A stretch of 8,248 bases of DNA from Rhizobacter sp. (GCA_025351675.1 JANXVK010000134.1:1-8248); one strand, 5' to 3'; positions 1 to 6,460 are shown, counted from the stretch's first letter. Made by a program: numbers and translations. Notes: generated by a model not told the origin, from the sequence alone.

Positions 1-561
1 CTCTCGCACCTGCGGCCCGGTGAAGCGGCCTTCGACGGGCACGCGCTCGACCGAGAGCGCGTAGACCGTGAACACGTAGTGGTGAATCAACGAGTCGTTG
101 AACGGCGGGAACGGACCGTCATGTCCGAAGTAGTCACCGGCCAACTCGGCGTTGCCGGCGAACCAGCCGGTGTAGTCGTTCAGGCCGTGGCGGGCGCCGC
201 CAAGCGCCACGACCTCGGGGCCCGCCTTGCCGCGCGCGGTGAAGCCGCGGCCGAACTGGCCCTCGGTGATCTCGGCCAGCGCGGCCGGCATGTCGACCAT
301 CACCCAGTGGAAAAAGTCGACGCGTGGCAGATCGGCCGGCACTTCGCGATCGGGCTTGTTGACGTCGTCGCCCTGGCTCGGCACATCGAAGTCGTGGCAG
401 ATCAGCGCGAATGACTTCGTGCCGGCCGGAACCTCGCTCCACGCGAGATGCGGGCTGATGTTGTCGGAGAAGGTGACGCCCTTCGCGACATCGGGCTTGC
501 CGGCCGCGTACCTGATCGGGATGCGTTCGCCGTTGATCCAGCTGTCACTCCAGAGCTTCAT
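1..561 (-). CDS. YbhB/YbcL-family (PEBP, Raf kinase inhibitor-like) protein, 3' end cut by window edge
   Basis: The reading frame stays open for 187 codons from the ATG at 561-559 to base 1, so the C-terminus is missing. The start MKLWSDSW and the pattern that follows are those of bacterial phosphatidylethanolamine-binding-protein homologues. Visible family motifs are SPHLAW at 36-41, the DxDxP ligand-pocket motif as DFDVP at 57-61, FFHW at 83-86, GHDGPFPP at 146-153 and HHYVFTVYAL at 160-169. Family members are usually about 150-200 residues, so only a few residues should be missing. No signal peptide is seen, so it is probably cytoplasmic. A GAGG Shine-Dalgarno (complement of 569-572) sits 7 bases before the ATG. 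Bacterial members bind small anionic or lipid-head-group ligands, but no reaction is established. The gene lies 144 bases downstream of the DUF1840 gene on the same strand and may be read from it or from its own promoter. Confidence 0.9.
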   Translation of the reverse strand, partial: MKLWSDSWINGERIPIRYAAGKPDVAKGVTFSDNISPHLAWSEVPAGTKSFALICHDFDVPSQGDDVNKPDREVPADLPRVDFFHWVMVDMPAALAEITEGQFGRGFTARGKAGPEVVALGGARHGLNDYTGWFAGNAELAGDYFGHDGPFPPFNDSLIHHYVFTVYALSVERVPVEGRFTGPQVRE

Positions 562-705
562 GGCTGCGCCTCGGCCGGCACCGGGCCGCCATGGGCCACG
601 AAGAGGCCCACATCGGCGACCTCTGGCGGCCGACGCCCCAAGGCCCACGAAGTGGCCCCGCGTGGCTCTCGGGGGCAGGAGCGCAGAGACGTGGCGGCTC
701 TCATC
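562..705. repeat. Intergenic spacer with two related small hairpins and a G-rich tract
   Basis: This 144-base spacer between DUF1840 and the PEBP gene has no convincing ORF. It holds two inverted repeats built on the same core, GCCCACGAAG or a close variant. The first pairs TGGGCC (592-597) with GGCCCA (605-610) around a 7-base loop. The second pairs GGCCCAC (642-648) with GTGGCC (652-657) around GAA, with one bulged C. At 664-679 the sequence GGCTCTCGGGGGCAGG resembles the outer parts of the element at the right edge of the window (GGCTCTC at 8189-8195 and GGGGGGCAGG at 8237-8246), as if that element were present without its central hairpin. This looks like degenerate intergenic repeat material of the kind common in Burkholderiales. 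That reading comes from pattern and memory, not from a search. No T-tract follows either hairpin, so a canonical terminator is not supported. Confidence 0.35.
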
Positions 706-1029
706 TCAAACGCCCCAGACGATGTCGGCGCCTTCGGCGATCGAGCGCTTCATCATCTCGACCAGCGGCCAAGCGCGCTGGCGCAACGTGATGCCATCGC
801 GGGCTCCAAGCTTGTTGCCTTCGGCGGCCGCATCCTTTTCGACCTGCGCGCGCGCCGCCTCGTCGGCAGCCACGGCTTGCTCGATCGCCGCGATCGCGCC
901 ACTCATCGAGCCGGTTTCGATGATGCCTTGCGCGGCCGGCGACTTGCCGATCACGCGCAGCACGTCGTCGCCGACCGGGCCGGTCATGATGACGTCGCCG
1001 GCGGCCTTGGATTTGAACTTGTAGATCAT
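706..1029 (-). CDS. DUF1840 domain-containing protein
   Basis: This 107-residue protein begins MIYKFKSKAAGDVIM, which I recognise as the N-terminal signature of the DUF1840 family, small proteins of unknown function found mainly in Betaproteobacteria. The whole length fits the family's usual size. The first 30 residues are predicted beta-rich and hydrophobic, and the rest is helical and Ala-rich with several charged residues. There is no signal peptide or membrane segment, so it is probably cytoplasmic. Its ATG overlaps the TGA of the upstream cfa gene in an ATGA junction. No Shine-Dalgarno is seen in front of it, which suggests translation coupled to cfa. A shared role with the cyclopropane synthase is inferred from this context only; no biochemical function is known to me. 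Confidence 0.88.
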   Translation of the reverse strand: MIYKFKSKAAGDVIMTGPVGDDVLRVIGKSPAAQGIIETGSMSGAIAAIEQAVAADEAARAQVEKDAAAEGNKLGARDGITLRQRAWPLVEMMKRSIAEGADIVWGV

Positions 1030-2282
1030 GGTCGGTACATGTAGCCGCGGTTGAACGGGAATTGCGATTGTGCGCCCCGCATCGGCCCGTCATCGACGCG
1101 GCCGCTCGGCCGCGCCGCGAGCATCTGGAACAGCGCCATCCAGCCCCGCTCGAAGCCCATCGCGCTGCCGGCCAGGTACATGCGGTAGGCGCGGACCACA
1201 CTTTCGCGCGTCAGCTCCCGCGCCTTCGCGAGGTTGGCTTCGAGCGCATCGCTCCAGGCCCACAGCGTGCGCGCGTAGTGCGGGCGCAGGTTCTCGAGAT
1301 CGAGCGGTTCGAGCTGCGCCTCGCTCATCAACTCGGCGACCTTCGAGACGTGCAGCAGCTCGCCGCCCGGGAAGATGTAGCGCTCGATGAAATCGCCCAT
1401 GCCGGCGCCGAGCTGGTGGTTGCGCGTGCCGCCCGCGGTGATGCCGTGGTTCATCAGCAGTCCGCCGGGCTTGAGCAGGCGGTGGATCTTGGCGAAGTAG
1501 GCCGGCATCAGCGCCCGGCCGACGTGCTCGAACATCCCAATCGAGGCGATCTTGTCCCAGGCCTCGTGTTCGGGCAGGTCGCGGTAGTCGAGCAGCTCCA
1601 TCGTGACGCGGCCGCGCAGACCGTGCGCCTCGATCAGCTGGTTCACATGCGCATGCTGGTTCTTCGACAGCGTGATGCCGTGCCCACGCACGCCGTAATG
1701 TTGCGCCGCCCACATCAGCAACCCACCCCAGCCGGCGCCGATGTCGAGAAAGCGCTCGCCGGGCTGCAGCATCAGCTTGCGGCAGATGTGGTCGAGCTTG
1801 ACCTGCTGGGCTTCGGGCAGCGTCATGCCCGGCGCGCTGAAATACGCGCACGAATAGAGCCGCAAGGGGTCGAGCCAGAGCTCGTAGAACTGGTCCGACA
1901 CGTCGTAGTGAAACTGGATCTGCTGGGCGTCGGCATGCACCTGATGGCGCGCCCGCGAGCGCGCGTTCAGGCGAATCTCGCGCCACCAGTTCAGCGTGTT
2001 GTTGCTGCCGCCGTCTTGCGTCGGGTCGGCACCGATCATCTGCGACGCGATGATCATCAGGTCGCGCACCGTGCCGTCGAAGTCGAGCTTGTCGTCGACG
2101 TAATCCTGCGCGACCTTGCCGACCTCGCCGGCCGCGATGTGCGCCAGCGACGACAGCTGCTTCAGGTGAATCGTGATCGCGGCGTCGCGCACGCCGATCC
2201 GGTGACCGTCGGGCAACACCACCGCGAGCGGCAATGTGAGCCCTTCGAGCTTGCGTTCCAGCAACGAGTCCATCACTTTCAT
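1026..2282 (-). CDS. cfa: Cyclopropane-fatty-acyl-phospholipid synthase (SAM-dependent methyltransferase)
   Basis: This 418-residue enzyme is predicted to transfer a methylene group from S-adenosylmethionine to cis double bonds of phospholipid acyl chains, at the inner membrane surface. The N-terminal part (about 1-115) is the variable lipid-binding region of the family. The methyltransferase core follows: HYDVSDQFYELWLD at 125-138, YSCAYF at 143-148, the SAM-binding motif LDIGAGWGG at 179-187 and GMFEHVG at 249-255. Comparison with E. coli Cfa places the bicarbonate/active-site residues at Cys145, Glu252, His279, Ile281 and Tyr336, all present. The start is decided by AGGAGG (complement of 2289-2294) 6 bases before the ATG at 2282. 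The frame stays open upstream, but that stretch lies inside the GGDEF-EAL gene and is a shadow. The gene lies 68 bases downstream of the GGDEF-EAL gene and overlaps DUF1840 by 4 bases. The family is usually linked to stationary-phase, acid or stress resistance of membranes. Confidence 0.93.
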   Translation of the reverse strand: MKVMDSLLERKLEGLTLPLAVVLPDGHRIGVRDAAITIHLKQLSSLAHIAAGEVGKVAQDYVDDKLDFDGTVRDLMIIASQMIGADPTQDGGSNNTLNWWREIRLNARSRARHQVHADAQQIQFHYDVSDQFYELWLDPLRLYSCAYFSAPGMTLPEAQQVKLDHICRKLMLQPGERFLDIGAGWGGLLMWAAQHYGVRGHGITLSKNQHAHVNQLIEAHGLRGRVTMELLDYRDLPEHEAWDKIASIGMFEHVGRALMPAYFAKIHRLLKPGGLLMNHGITAGGTRNHQLGAGMGDFIERYIFPGGELLHVSKVAELMSEAQLEPLDLENLRPHYARTLWAWSDALEANLAKARELTRESVVRAYRMYLAGSAMGFERGWMALFQMLAARPSGRVDDGPMRGAQSQFPFNRGYMYRP

Positions 2283-2350
2283 CGTCAACCTCCTGCGAAG
2301 CCGACTGTACGAAAAATGCAGGATCGGTGCTCGGTCGGCCGTCAAGCCCG
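2283..2350 (-). promoter_or_regulatory. Intergenic leader of cfa with a possible weak promoter
   Basis: The 68 bases between the GGDEF-EAL stop and the cfa start contain, on the minus strand, TTGACG (complement of 2340-2345), matching five of six bases of a sigma-70 -35 box. The only -10 candidate near the right distance is TGCATT (complement of 2315-2320), 19 bases further on and a poor match. This stretch is visibly more AT-rich (a run of five T around 2312-2316) than the coding DNA on either side. It could give cfa its own promoter, possibly for another sigma factor, or simply be operon spacer. No hairpin terminator for the upstream gene is seen. Confidence 0.25.
2288..2294 (-). promoter_or_regulatory. 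Strong Shine-Dalgarno of cfa
   Basis: On the minus strand this reads AGGAGGT. The AGGAGG core lies 6 bases before the ATG at 2282-2280. It is the best ribosome binding site in the window and fixes the cfa start against the longer open frame that runs up to 2747. Confidence 0.85.
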
Positions 2351-4432
2351 TCAGGCGCTCACACGGGCCTCGAACGCCGCCACGTCGAGCGGCGGCGCGT
2401 AGAGCCAGCCTTGGAACAGGTCGCAGCCCGCGTCCTGCAGAAACTGGCGTTGCGCCTCTGTCTCGACGCCCTCGGCGACGATCTGCAGCCGCAGCGCGCG
2501 GCCCATGTGGATGATCGCCTGCACGATCGCGGCGTCGCTCTCTTCGGTCGGCAGGCCGCTGACGAAGCTGCGGTCGATCTTGAGCCGCCCGACGGGCACG
2601 CGCTTCAGGTACGCCAGGCTCGAATAACCGGTGCCGAAATCGTCGATCGCGAGCTTGACGCCGAGCTGCGCAAGCGCCTGCAGCCGCAGCATCGCGTCCT
2701 GCGCGTCCTGGATCAGAATCGACTCGGTGAGTTCCAGCTCCAGCCACTGCGGCGGCAAGCGCGCCTCGCGCAGCGCCGCCGCGACGCCGTCAACGAAGCC
2801 CGGCTGCTGAAACTGCACGGCCGAGACGTTCACCGACACCGTCATCGCGCGCCCGGCCGCCGCCCACGCCGCCGCCTGCGTGATCGCGCACTGGAGCACC
2901 CACGCGCCGATCGAGACGATGAAGCCGCTCTCTTCGGCCACCGGGATGAACTCGCCCGGCGCGATCTCGCCGAGCTCCGGGTCGCGCCAGCGGATCAGCG
3001 CCTCGGCGCCGACGACCGCGCCGCTGCGCAGGTCGACCTGCGGCTGGTAGTGCAGGCGAAAGCGGCCCTGCACGAGCGCCAGCCGCATCGCGTGATCGAG
3101 CTTCATGCGCGAGCGCAAGCGCGAGTGCTCGTCGTCGCCCTCGGGCCGCGGCCGGTGGAAGCGAAAGCCCGCGCGACCGGCGAGCTTCACGTCGCGCATC
3201 GCCGCATCGGCGCGGCGCACCAGCTCGTCCAGGCCGGTGCCATCGTTCGGGTAGAGCGAGATGCCGACGCTGGCCGTCACCGTGAAACTCATGCCGCCTT
3301 GCGTGAACGGCTGTTTCAACGCGTCCATCACGCGCCACGCCGCGCTTTCGGCGCCGTGGTCGTCGGCGTTGTTCGCGAGCACGACGAACTCGTCGCCGCC
3401 GAGCCGCGCCACCGTATCGACCTGCCGCACGCAGCCCCTGATGCGCTCGGCCACGTCGCGCAGCACGCGATCGCCGAAGACGCGGCCGAGCGTCTCATTG
3501 ACGTGGTTGAAGTGGTCGAGGTTCAGAAACAGCAGCGCGAACGGCGTGCCGTCGCGCCTGGCCTGCGCGAGCGCAACCTCGACCCGGTCGGCGAGCAGCC
3601 GGCGGTTCGGCAGGCCGGTCAGTGCATCGGTGTACGACAGCGTCTCGATGCGCCGGTTCGCTTCGAGCTTCTCGGTGATGTCGTGGAACGAATAGACGCG
3701 CCCGATCGGCCGGCCGCGCATGCACTGCAGCATCGTGACGCGCTCGATCGCGGTGCCGGAATGCAGGCGCAGCACATCGCTCGCCTGCAGCATCGTCGCT
3801 TCGTCGATCGCGGCGAGGCGGCGCATGTAGGCCGACGGGTCGACGACGCTGCGGCGCATCCATTCGAGCACGGCATCGTCTTCGCGCTGGCCGAGCAGTT
3901 CGGGCGGGATCTGCCACAGCGCCGCGAAGCGCTGGTTGAAGTTGCGGATGCGGCCCGCCAGGTCGGTGACGAGAATGCCGTCCCGGGTCGATTCGAGCGT
4001 CGCGCGCAGGTCGGCGGCGACGCCTTCGAGCTCGCGCTCGACCTTCACCTGCGCGCTGCGGTCATGCAGCACGACGACGTAGAACGCGCCGTCTCCGGAG
4101 CCTTGAACCCGGCTCACGCGGCGCGTCACGGCCTTGGTCGTTCCGTCGGCGCTCATCACCAGCGTCTCGGACTCGATCTGATCGACCAGGCCCTGCGCGA
4201 CCTCGCCCCAAAAGCACAGGTCTTCGGGCGTGGCGGCGAGTTCGAGCACCGCCTTGCCGACGAGTTCGGCGGGCGTCATCGCCATCAGTTCGCCGGCCGC
4301 GTGGTTCGCGGCGACCACACGCAAGGCGGCCGCGTCGACCAGCCAGACGGCGTCCAGCATCGCCTCGATCAGCCGCGACCAGGTTGCGATCGGCTCGGTC
4401 AGGCGCGGGGTGGCCGACAGGTCGCGGTTCAC
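2351..4432 (-). CDS. PAS-PAS-GGDEF-EAL cyclic-di-GMP signalling protein, probably a phosphodiesterase
   Basis: This 693-residue protein has two PAS-type sensor domains (about 18-130 and 144-254), a GGDEF domain (about 262-425) and an EAL domain (about 440-693). No membrane segment or signal peptide is seen, so it is cytosolic. The EAL site looks complete: Glu477 of EAL, Asn535, Glu570 of LTES, Asp597-Asp598 of DDFGTG, Lys618 of KID, Glu654 of EGVET and Gln674. Hydrolysis of c-di-GMP to pGpG is expected. The GGDEF signature is intact (345-349), with an RxxD inhibitory site (RQVD, 336-339) five residues before it. However, the usual DxD metal motif reads LNLDHF, with Asn304 replacing the first Asp, and Asn309 replaces the usual Lys of FK. 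Cyclase activity is therefore doubtful; the domain may act as a GTP or c-di-GMP sensor instead. The start is GTG at 4432 with GGAG four bases before it, placed just after the stop of the HD-GYP gene 10 bases upstream, so the two are very likely cotranscribed. Confidence 0.93.
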   Translation of the reverse strand: MNRDLSATPRLTEPIATWSRLIEAMLDAVWLVDAAALRVVAANHAAGELMAMTPAELVGKAVLELAATPEDLCFWGEVAQGLVDQIESETLVMSADGTTKAVTRRVSRVQGSGDGAFYVVVLHDRSAQVKVERELEGVAADLRATLESTRDGILVTDLAGRIRNFNQRFAALWQIPPELLGQREDDAVLEWMRRSVVDPSAYMRRLAAIDEATMLQASDVLRLHSGTAIERVTMLQCMRGRPIGRVYSFHDITEKLEANRRIETLSYTDALTGLPNRRLLADRVEVALAQARRDGTPFALLFLNLDHFNHVNETLGRVFGDRVLRDVAERIRGCVRQVDTVARLGGDEFVVLANNADDHGAESAAWRVMDALKQPFTQGGMSFTVTASVGISLYPNDGTGLDELVRRADAAMRDVKLAGRAGFRFHRPRPEGDDEHSRLRSRMKLDHAMRLALVQGRFRLHYQPQVDLRSGAVVGAEALIRWRDPELGEIAPGEFIPVAEESGFIVSIGAWVLQCAITQAAAWAAAGRAMTVSVNVSAVQFQQPGFVDGVAAALREARLPPQWLELELTESILIQDAQDAMLRLQALAQLGVKLAIDDFGTGYSSLAYLKRVPVGRLKIDRSFVSGLPTEESDAAIVQAIIHMGRALRLQIVAEGVETEAQRQFLQDAGCDLFQGWLYAPPLDVAAFEARVSA

Positions 4433-4442
4433 GTCGCTCCGA

Positions 4443-5843
4443 TCAGGCCGCGATCGCCGCGTCGGCCGTGCTGTTCGCGGCCTCGATCGGCTCGAAGAAG
4501 TACGCCACGCGCGGGCGCGGCGCGAGGTATTCGAGCGAGGTCATCGGCAGTTGCGAGGGCTTGATGCTGCGGCGGATGCCGATGCCCTGGCTGCGCTCGA
4601 GATCGACGATCAACGCCTCGTCGCGCGGCACCCCGGCCTCGTGCACCAGCACGCTCGGCTTCAGAGGCCGGGTCGAGTTGACGCCCACCACCATCGCGTA
4701 GCGGTCGTCGGTCAGCTGCACGGTCGAGCCGGCCGGGTACACGCCCATCATGCGGATGAACGCGCCGAGGATCGCGGTGTCGAACTTGGTCTTGCCCTGC
4801 GCGAACAGCAGCGAGAGCGATTCGTGCGGCGTCAGCGCGCGCGCGGCGACGTTCGGGTTGCACAGGTTGTCGTAGCGGTTGACGAGCGAGACGATGCGCG
4901 CCGCCGCGGTCATGCGGTCGGTGTTCAGGCGCAGCGGGAAGCCGCTGCCGTCGGCCTGCTCGTGGTGCCGCGCGATCACCAGCGTCGCGCCGGCCGAGAG
5001 GCCCATCTTGCGCGCGTGGCCGACGCCGTGCGCCACGTGTTCTTCGTAGAAGCGCACTTCCGAGCCGCTGAAGTGGTCTTCGCGGTGCCGGACCCGATCG
5101 GGCAGGTCGAGCTTGCCGATGTCGTGCAGCATCGCGCCGACACCGAGGTCGAGCATGTCGGCTTCCGCGAGGCCCAGGGTGCGGCCCATCAGCAGCGAGA
5201 TGATGGTCACATTCAGCGCGTGCATCGAGGCCTTGTCGCCGGCCGCGTCGGACAGCACGCGGATGCAGAGCTCCTGCGGGCCGAGCACCTTGTCGACCAG
5301 CGCCCTCGAGAGCTGCTCGGCGTGGACGCGGGCTTCGGCGGGTTTGCTCGCCACGAGATCGGTCAGGTGCCGGCAGTCGTGCGAGGCCTCGGCGAACTGG
5401 CGCTCGCACAACTGCAGCGCGGCGCGCTGGCCGGCGAGCTCGCGCTTGTGCGCATGGCGCGCGACGGCCTCGGGGGATTCGAGCGGCACCGGCCCGATGA
5501 ACGACTCGGTCGGGATGATCGTGTTGATCGGCGCGTGGGCAGATGGCCTGCCCGCGTCGTCGCGTGAGTGCACCCACGAATCCGCGTTCGATGCGGCATT
5601 GAGCGGCGCAGGCCCGGTCCGGCCGCCGGGTTCCACCGCCGGCGCCAGCACGTCGCTTTGCGTCGGGCTCCAGCGCACGCGCTGCACGCCGAGCGAGCGG
5701 ATCGTCGCGACCTGCTCGTCGCTCACGATCCTGAAGCTGCCGAGCGGAAACGGGTGCGACATCCAGCTCATGTCCAGGTGCACGAACATGCCGACGCGCA
5801 GGTCGTCTACCTCGATCAACTCTTTGCTGGTTACTGCTTTCAT
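4443..5843 (-). CDS. DUF3391 / HD-GYP-type cyclic-di-GMP phosphodiesterase-like protein
   Basis: This 466-residue cytosolic protein starts with a DUF3391 region (about 7-130, with LRVGMFVHLDMSWMSHPFPL at 15-34), followed by a helical linker and an HD-GYP domain (about 195-350). Motifs seen are His208, His240-Asp241 of HDIGK, His269 with Gly273, and HHEQADGSGFP at 293-303. The expected role is hydrolysis of c-di-GMP to GMP or pGpG. Three deviations stand out. GYP is GFP. The Asp that usually ends the metal site (as in RIVAVAD) is Asn322 in RIVSLVN. The position four before His208, Glu in trimetal enzymes such as PmGH, is Lys204. These may be features of its subfamily, or signs of altered metal use. 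About 115 residues with no domain I recognise follow the HD-GYP domain. ATG 5843 fits the DUF3391 N-terminus, although no Shine-Dalgarno is visible; the frame extends to 6002 only by running through the DsrE gene. It is the upstream partner of the GGDEF-EAL gene. Confidence 0.92.
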   Translation of the reverse strand: MKAVTSKELIEVDDLRVGMFVHLDMSWMSHPFPLGSFRIVSDEQVATIRSLGVQRVRWSPTQSDVLAPAVEPGGRTGPAPLNAASNADSWVHSRDDAGRPSAHAPINTIIPTESFIGPVPLESPEAVARHAHKRELAGQRAALQLCERQFAEASHDCRHLTDLVASKPAEARVHAEQLSRALVDKVLGPQELCIRVLSDAAGDKASMHALNVTIISLLMGRTLGLAEADMLDLGVGAMLHDIGKLDLPDRVRHREDHFSGSEVRFYEEHVAHGVGHARKMGLSAGATLVIARHHEQADGSGFPLRLNTDRMTAAARIVSLVNRYDNLCNPNVAARALTPHESLSLLFAQGKTKFDTAILGAFIRMMGVYPAGSTVQLTDDRYAMVVGVNSTRPLKPSVLVHEAGVPRDEALIVDLERSQGIGIRRSIKPSQLPMTSLEYLAPRPRVAYFFEPIEAANSTADAAIAA

Positions 5844-5855
5844 CCGATGCGGGCG

Positions 5856-5874
5856 CGTGTGCAACGGGCACACG
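5856..5874 (-). other. Perfect 7-bp inverted repeat in the leader of the HD-GYP gene
   Basis: CGTGTGC (5856-5862) and GCACACG (5868-5874) pair perfectly around a 5-base loop. The hairpin would end 12 bases before the HD-GYP ATG, in the 91-base gap after the DsrE stop, and no T-tract follows it. It could be a weak terminator for DsrE, a leader hairpin limiting translation of the HD-GYP gene (which lacks a visible Shine-Dalgarno), an operator, or chance. The rest of the gap shows no convincing promoter. Confidence 0.3.
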
Positions 5875-5934
5875 GGGCCTGTCGGGGATATCGGCGAGGC
5901 GCTGGGCGACTTGAGAATCCGGCCGCGCGCGAGC

Positions 5935-6354
5935 TCAGGGCCGCAGGTAAGACCAGCCTTCCTGCTGCCGCCGGATGATCTGAACCACACCGGCTGGCAC
6001 ATAACTCACATTTGGATGCATGTCGGCACGCGTCAGTTTCTGGTTGCGCAACGTGTTTTCGCAGGCGGCGACAGTCACACCGGCCTTGATCGCGTCCGAC
6101 ACGCGCGAGTTGGTCGGCGCGTCGAACGTCAGCATGCCGATACCGGGACCGTAGGCGACGATCTCGATCGTGACCTTGTCGGCGCCGAGTTCGTCCTGCA
6201 TGTTCTTGACGTTGCTCAGAACCAGGTTCCAGCGTGCCGGGTCGGCCTCGCTGACCTGCACGACGACGCGGATCGGTTTGGCCGCCTCTTGGGCGCCGGC
6301 GAACAGCGGCGTGATGGCGACGGCGGCGGCGAGGACGAGGAACGAACGGCGCAT
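5935..6354 (-). CDS. Periplasmic DsrE/DsrF-like family protein
   Basis: The product has 139 residues. Residues 1-21 (MRRSFLVLAA then a hydrophobic core ending in AGA) form a typical Sec signal peptide with likely cleavage before Gln22, so the mature protein of about 118 residues should be periplasmic. The mature part has the DsrE-like alpha/beta pattern: IRVVVQVSEADPARWNLVLS at 28-47, TIEIVAYGPGIGML at 62-75, a single cysteine at 98 in ACENTLR, and the ending AGVVQIIRRQQEGWSYLRP. The cysteine is where the sulfur-carrying cysteine of DsrE/TusD lies, so a role in sulfur or redox chemistry is possible but not shown. A GAAGG Shine-Dalgarno (complement of 6361-6365) lies 6 bases before the ATG. 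It is the first minus-strand gene of the left block, divergent from DUF456, and 91 bases separate it from the HD-GYP gene. Confidence 0.88.
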   Translation of the reverse strand: MRRSFLVLAAAVAITPLFAGAQEAAKPIRVVVQVSEADPARWNLVLSNVKNMQDELGADKVTIEIVAYGPGIGMLTFDAPTNSRVSDAIKAGVTVAACENTLRNQKLTRADMHPNVSYVPAGVVQIIRRQQEGWSYLRP

Positions 6355-6365
6355 GGCAAACCTTC

Positions 6366-6460
6366 AAAGTCGATCGGTGGAGCGCCGATTCTCGCGCGCA
6401 GACCCGCCGCGCGCACTTGAACTCCCGGCCCACGGCATCATGTGCCGACCGGCGAGCAAC
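6366..6460. promoter_or_regulatory. Divergent intergenic region between the DsrE-like and DUF456 genes
   Basis: The genes on either side diverge, so this region of about 117 bases (6355-6471) must carry promoters for at least the DsrE-like gene and probably for both. I cannot pick convincing -35/-10 pairs. TTGAAC at 6417-6422 is a possible plus-strand -35 box with no good -10 partner. A short dyad, ATCGG (6373-6377) and CCGAT (6385-6389), lies next to the DsrE ribosome binding site and could be an operator or chance. The region is placed by gene arrangement rather than by motif. Confidence 0.4.

Noticed and set aside
227..1044. Plus-strand ORFs opposite the PEBP and DUF1840 genes
   Set aside because: They cover two recognised minus-strand genes and a spacer, and their translations look random.
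1062..2402. 446-codon plus-strand ORF opposite cfa
   Set aside because: Antisense shadow of a well-supported enzyme gene, with no domain pattern or ribosome binding site.
2283..2747. 155-codon upstream extension of cfa
   Set aside because: The extension lies inside the EAL-coding region in another frame, and AGGAGG directly before ATG 2282 marks the true start.
2327..4564. 745-codon plus-strand ORF opposite the GGDEF-EAL gene
   Set aside because: It lies antisense to a gene with complete domain motifs. Its product is a low-complexity Arg/His/Ala/Asp mixture with no recognisable domain, as expected from GC-rich third positions.
5844..6002. 53-codon upstream extension of the HD-GYP gene
   Set aside because: It overlaps the DsrE gene and has no family similarity. 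The DUF3391 N-terminus begins naturally at 5843.
4230..6420. Long plus-strand ORFs (4230-5567, 5113-6420) opposite the HD-GYP and DsrE genes
   Set aside because: Compositional shadows: no recognisable domains, and they cross real gene boundaries.
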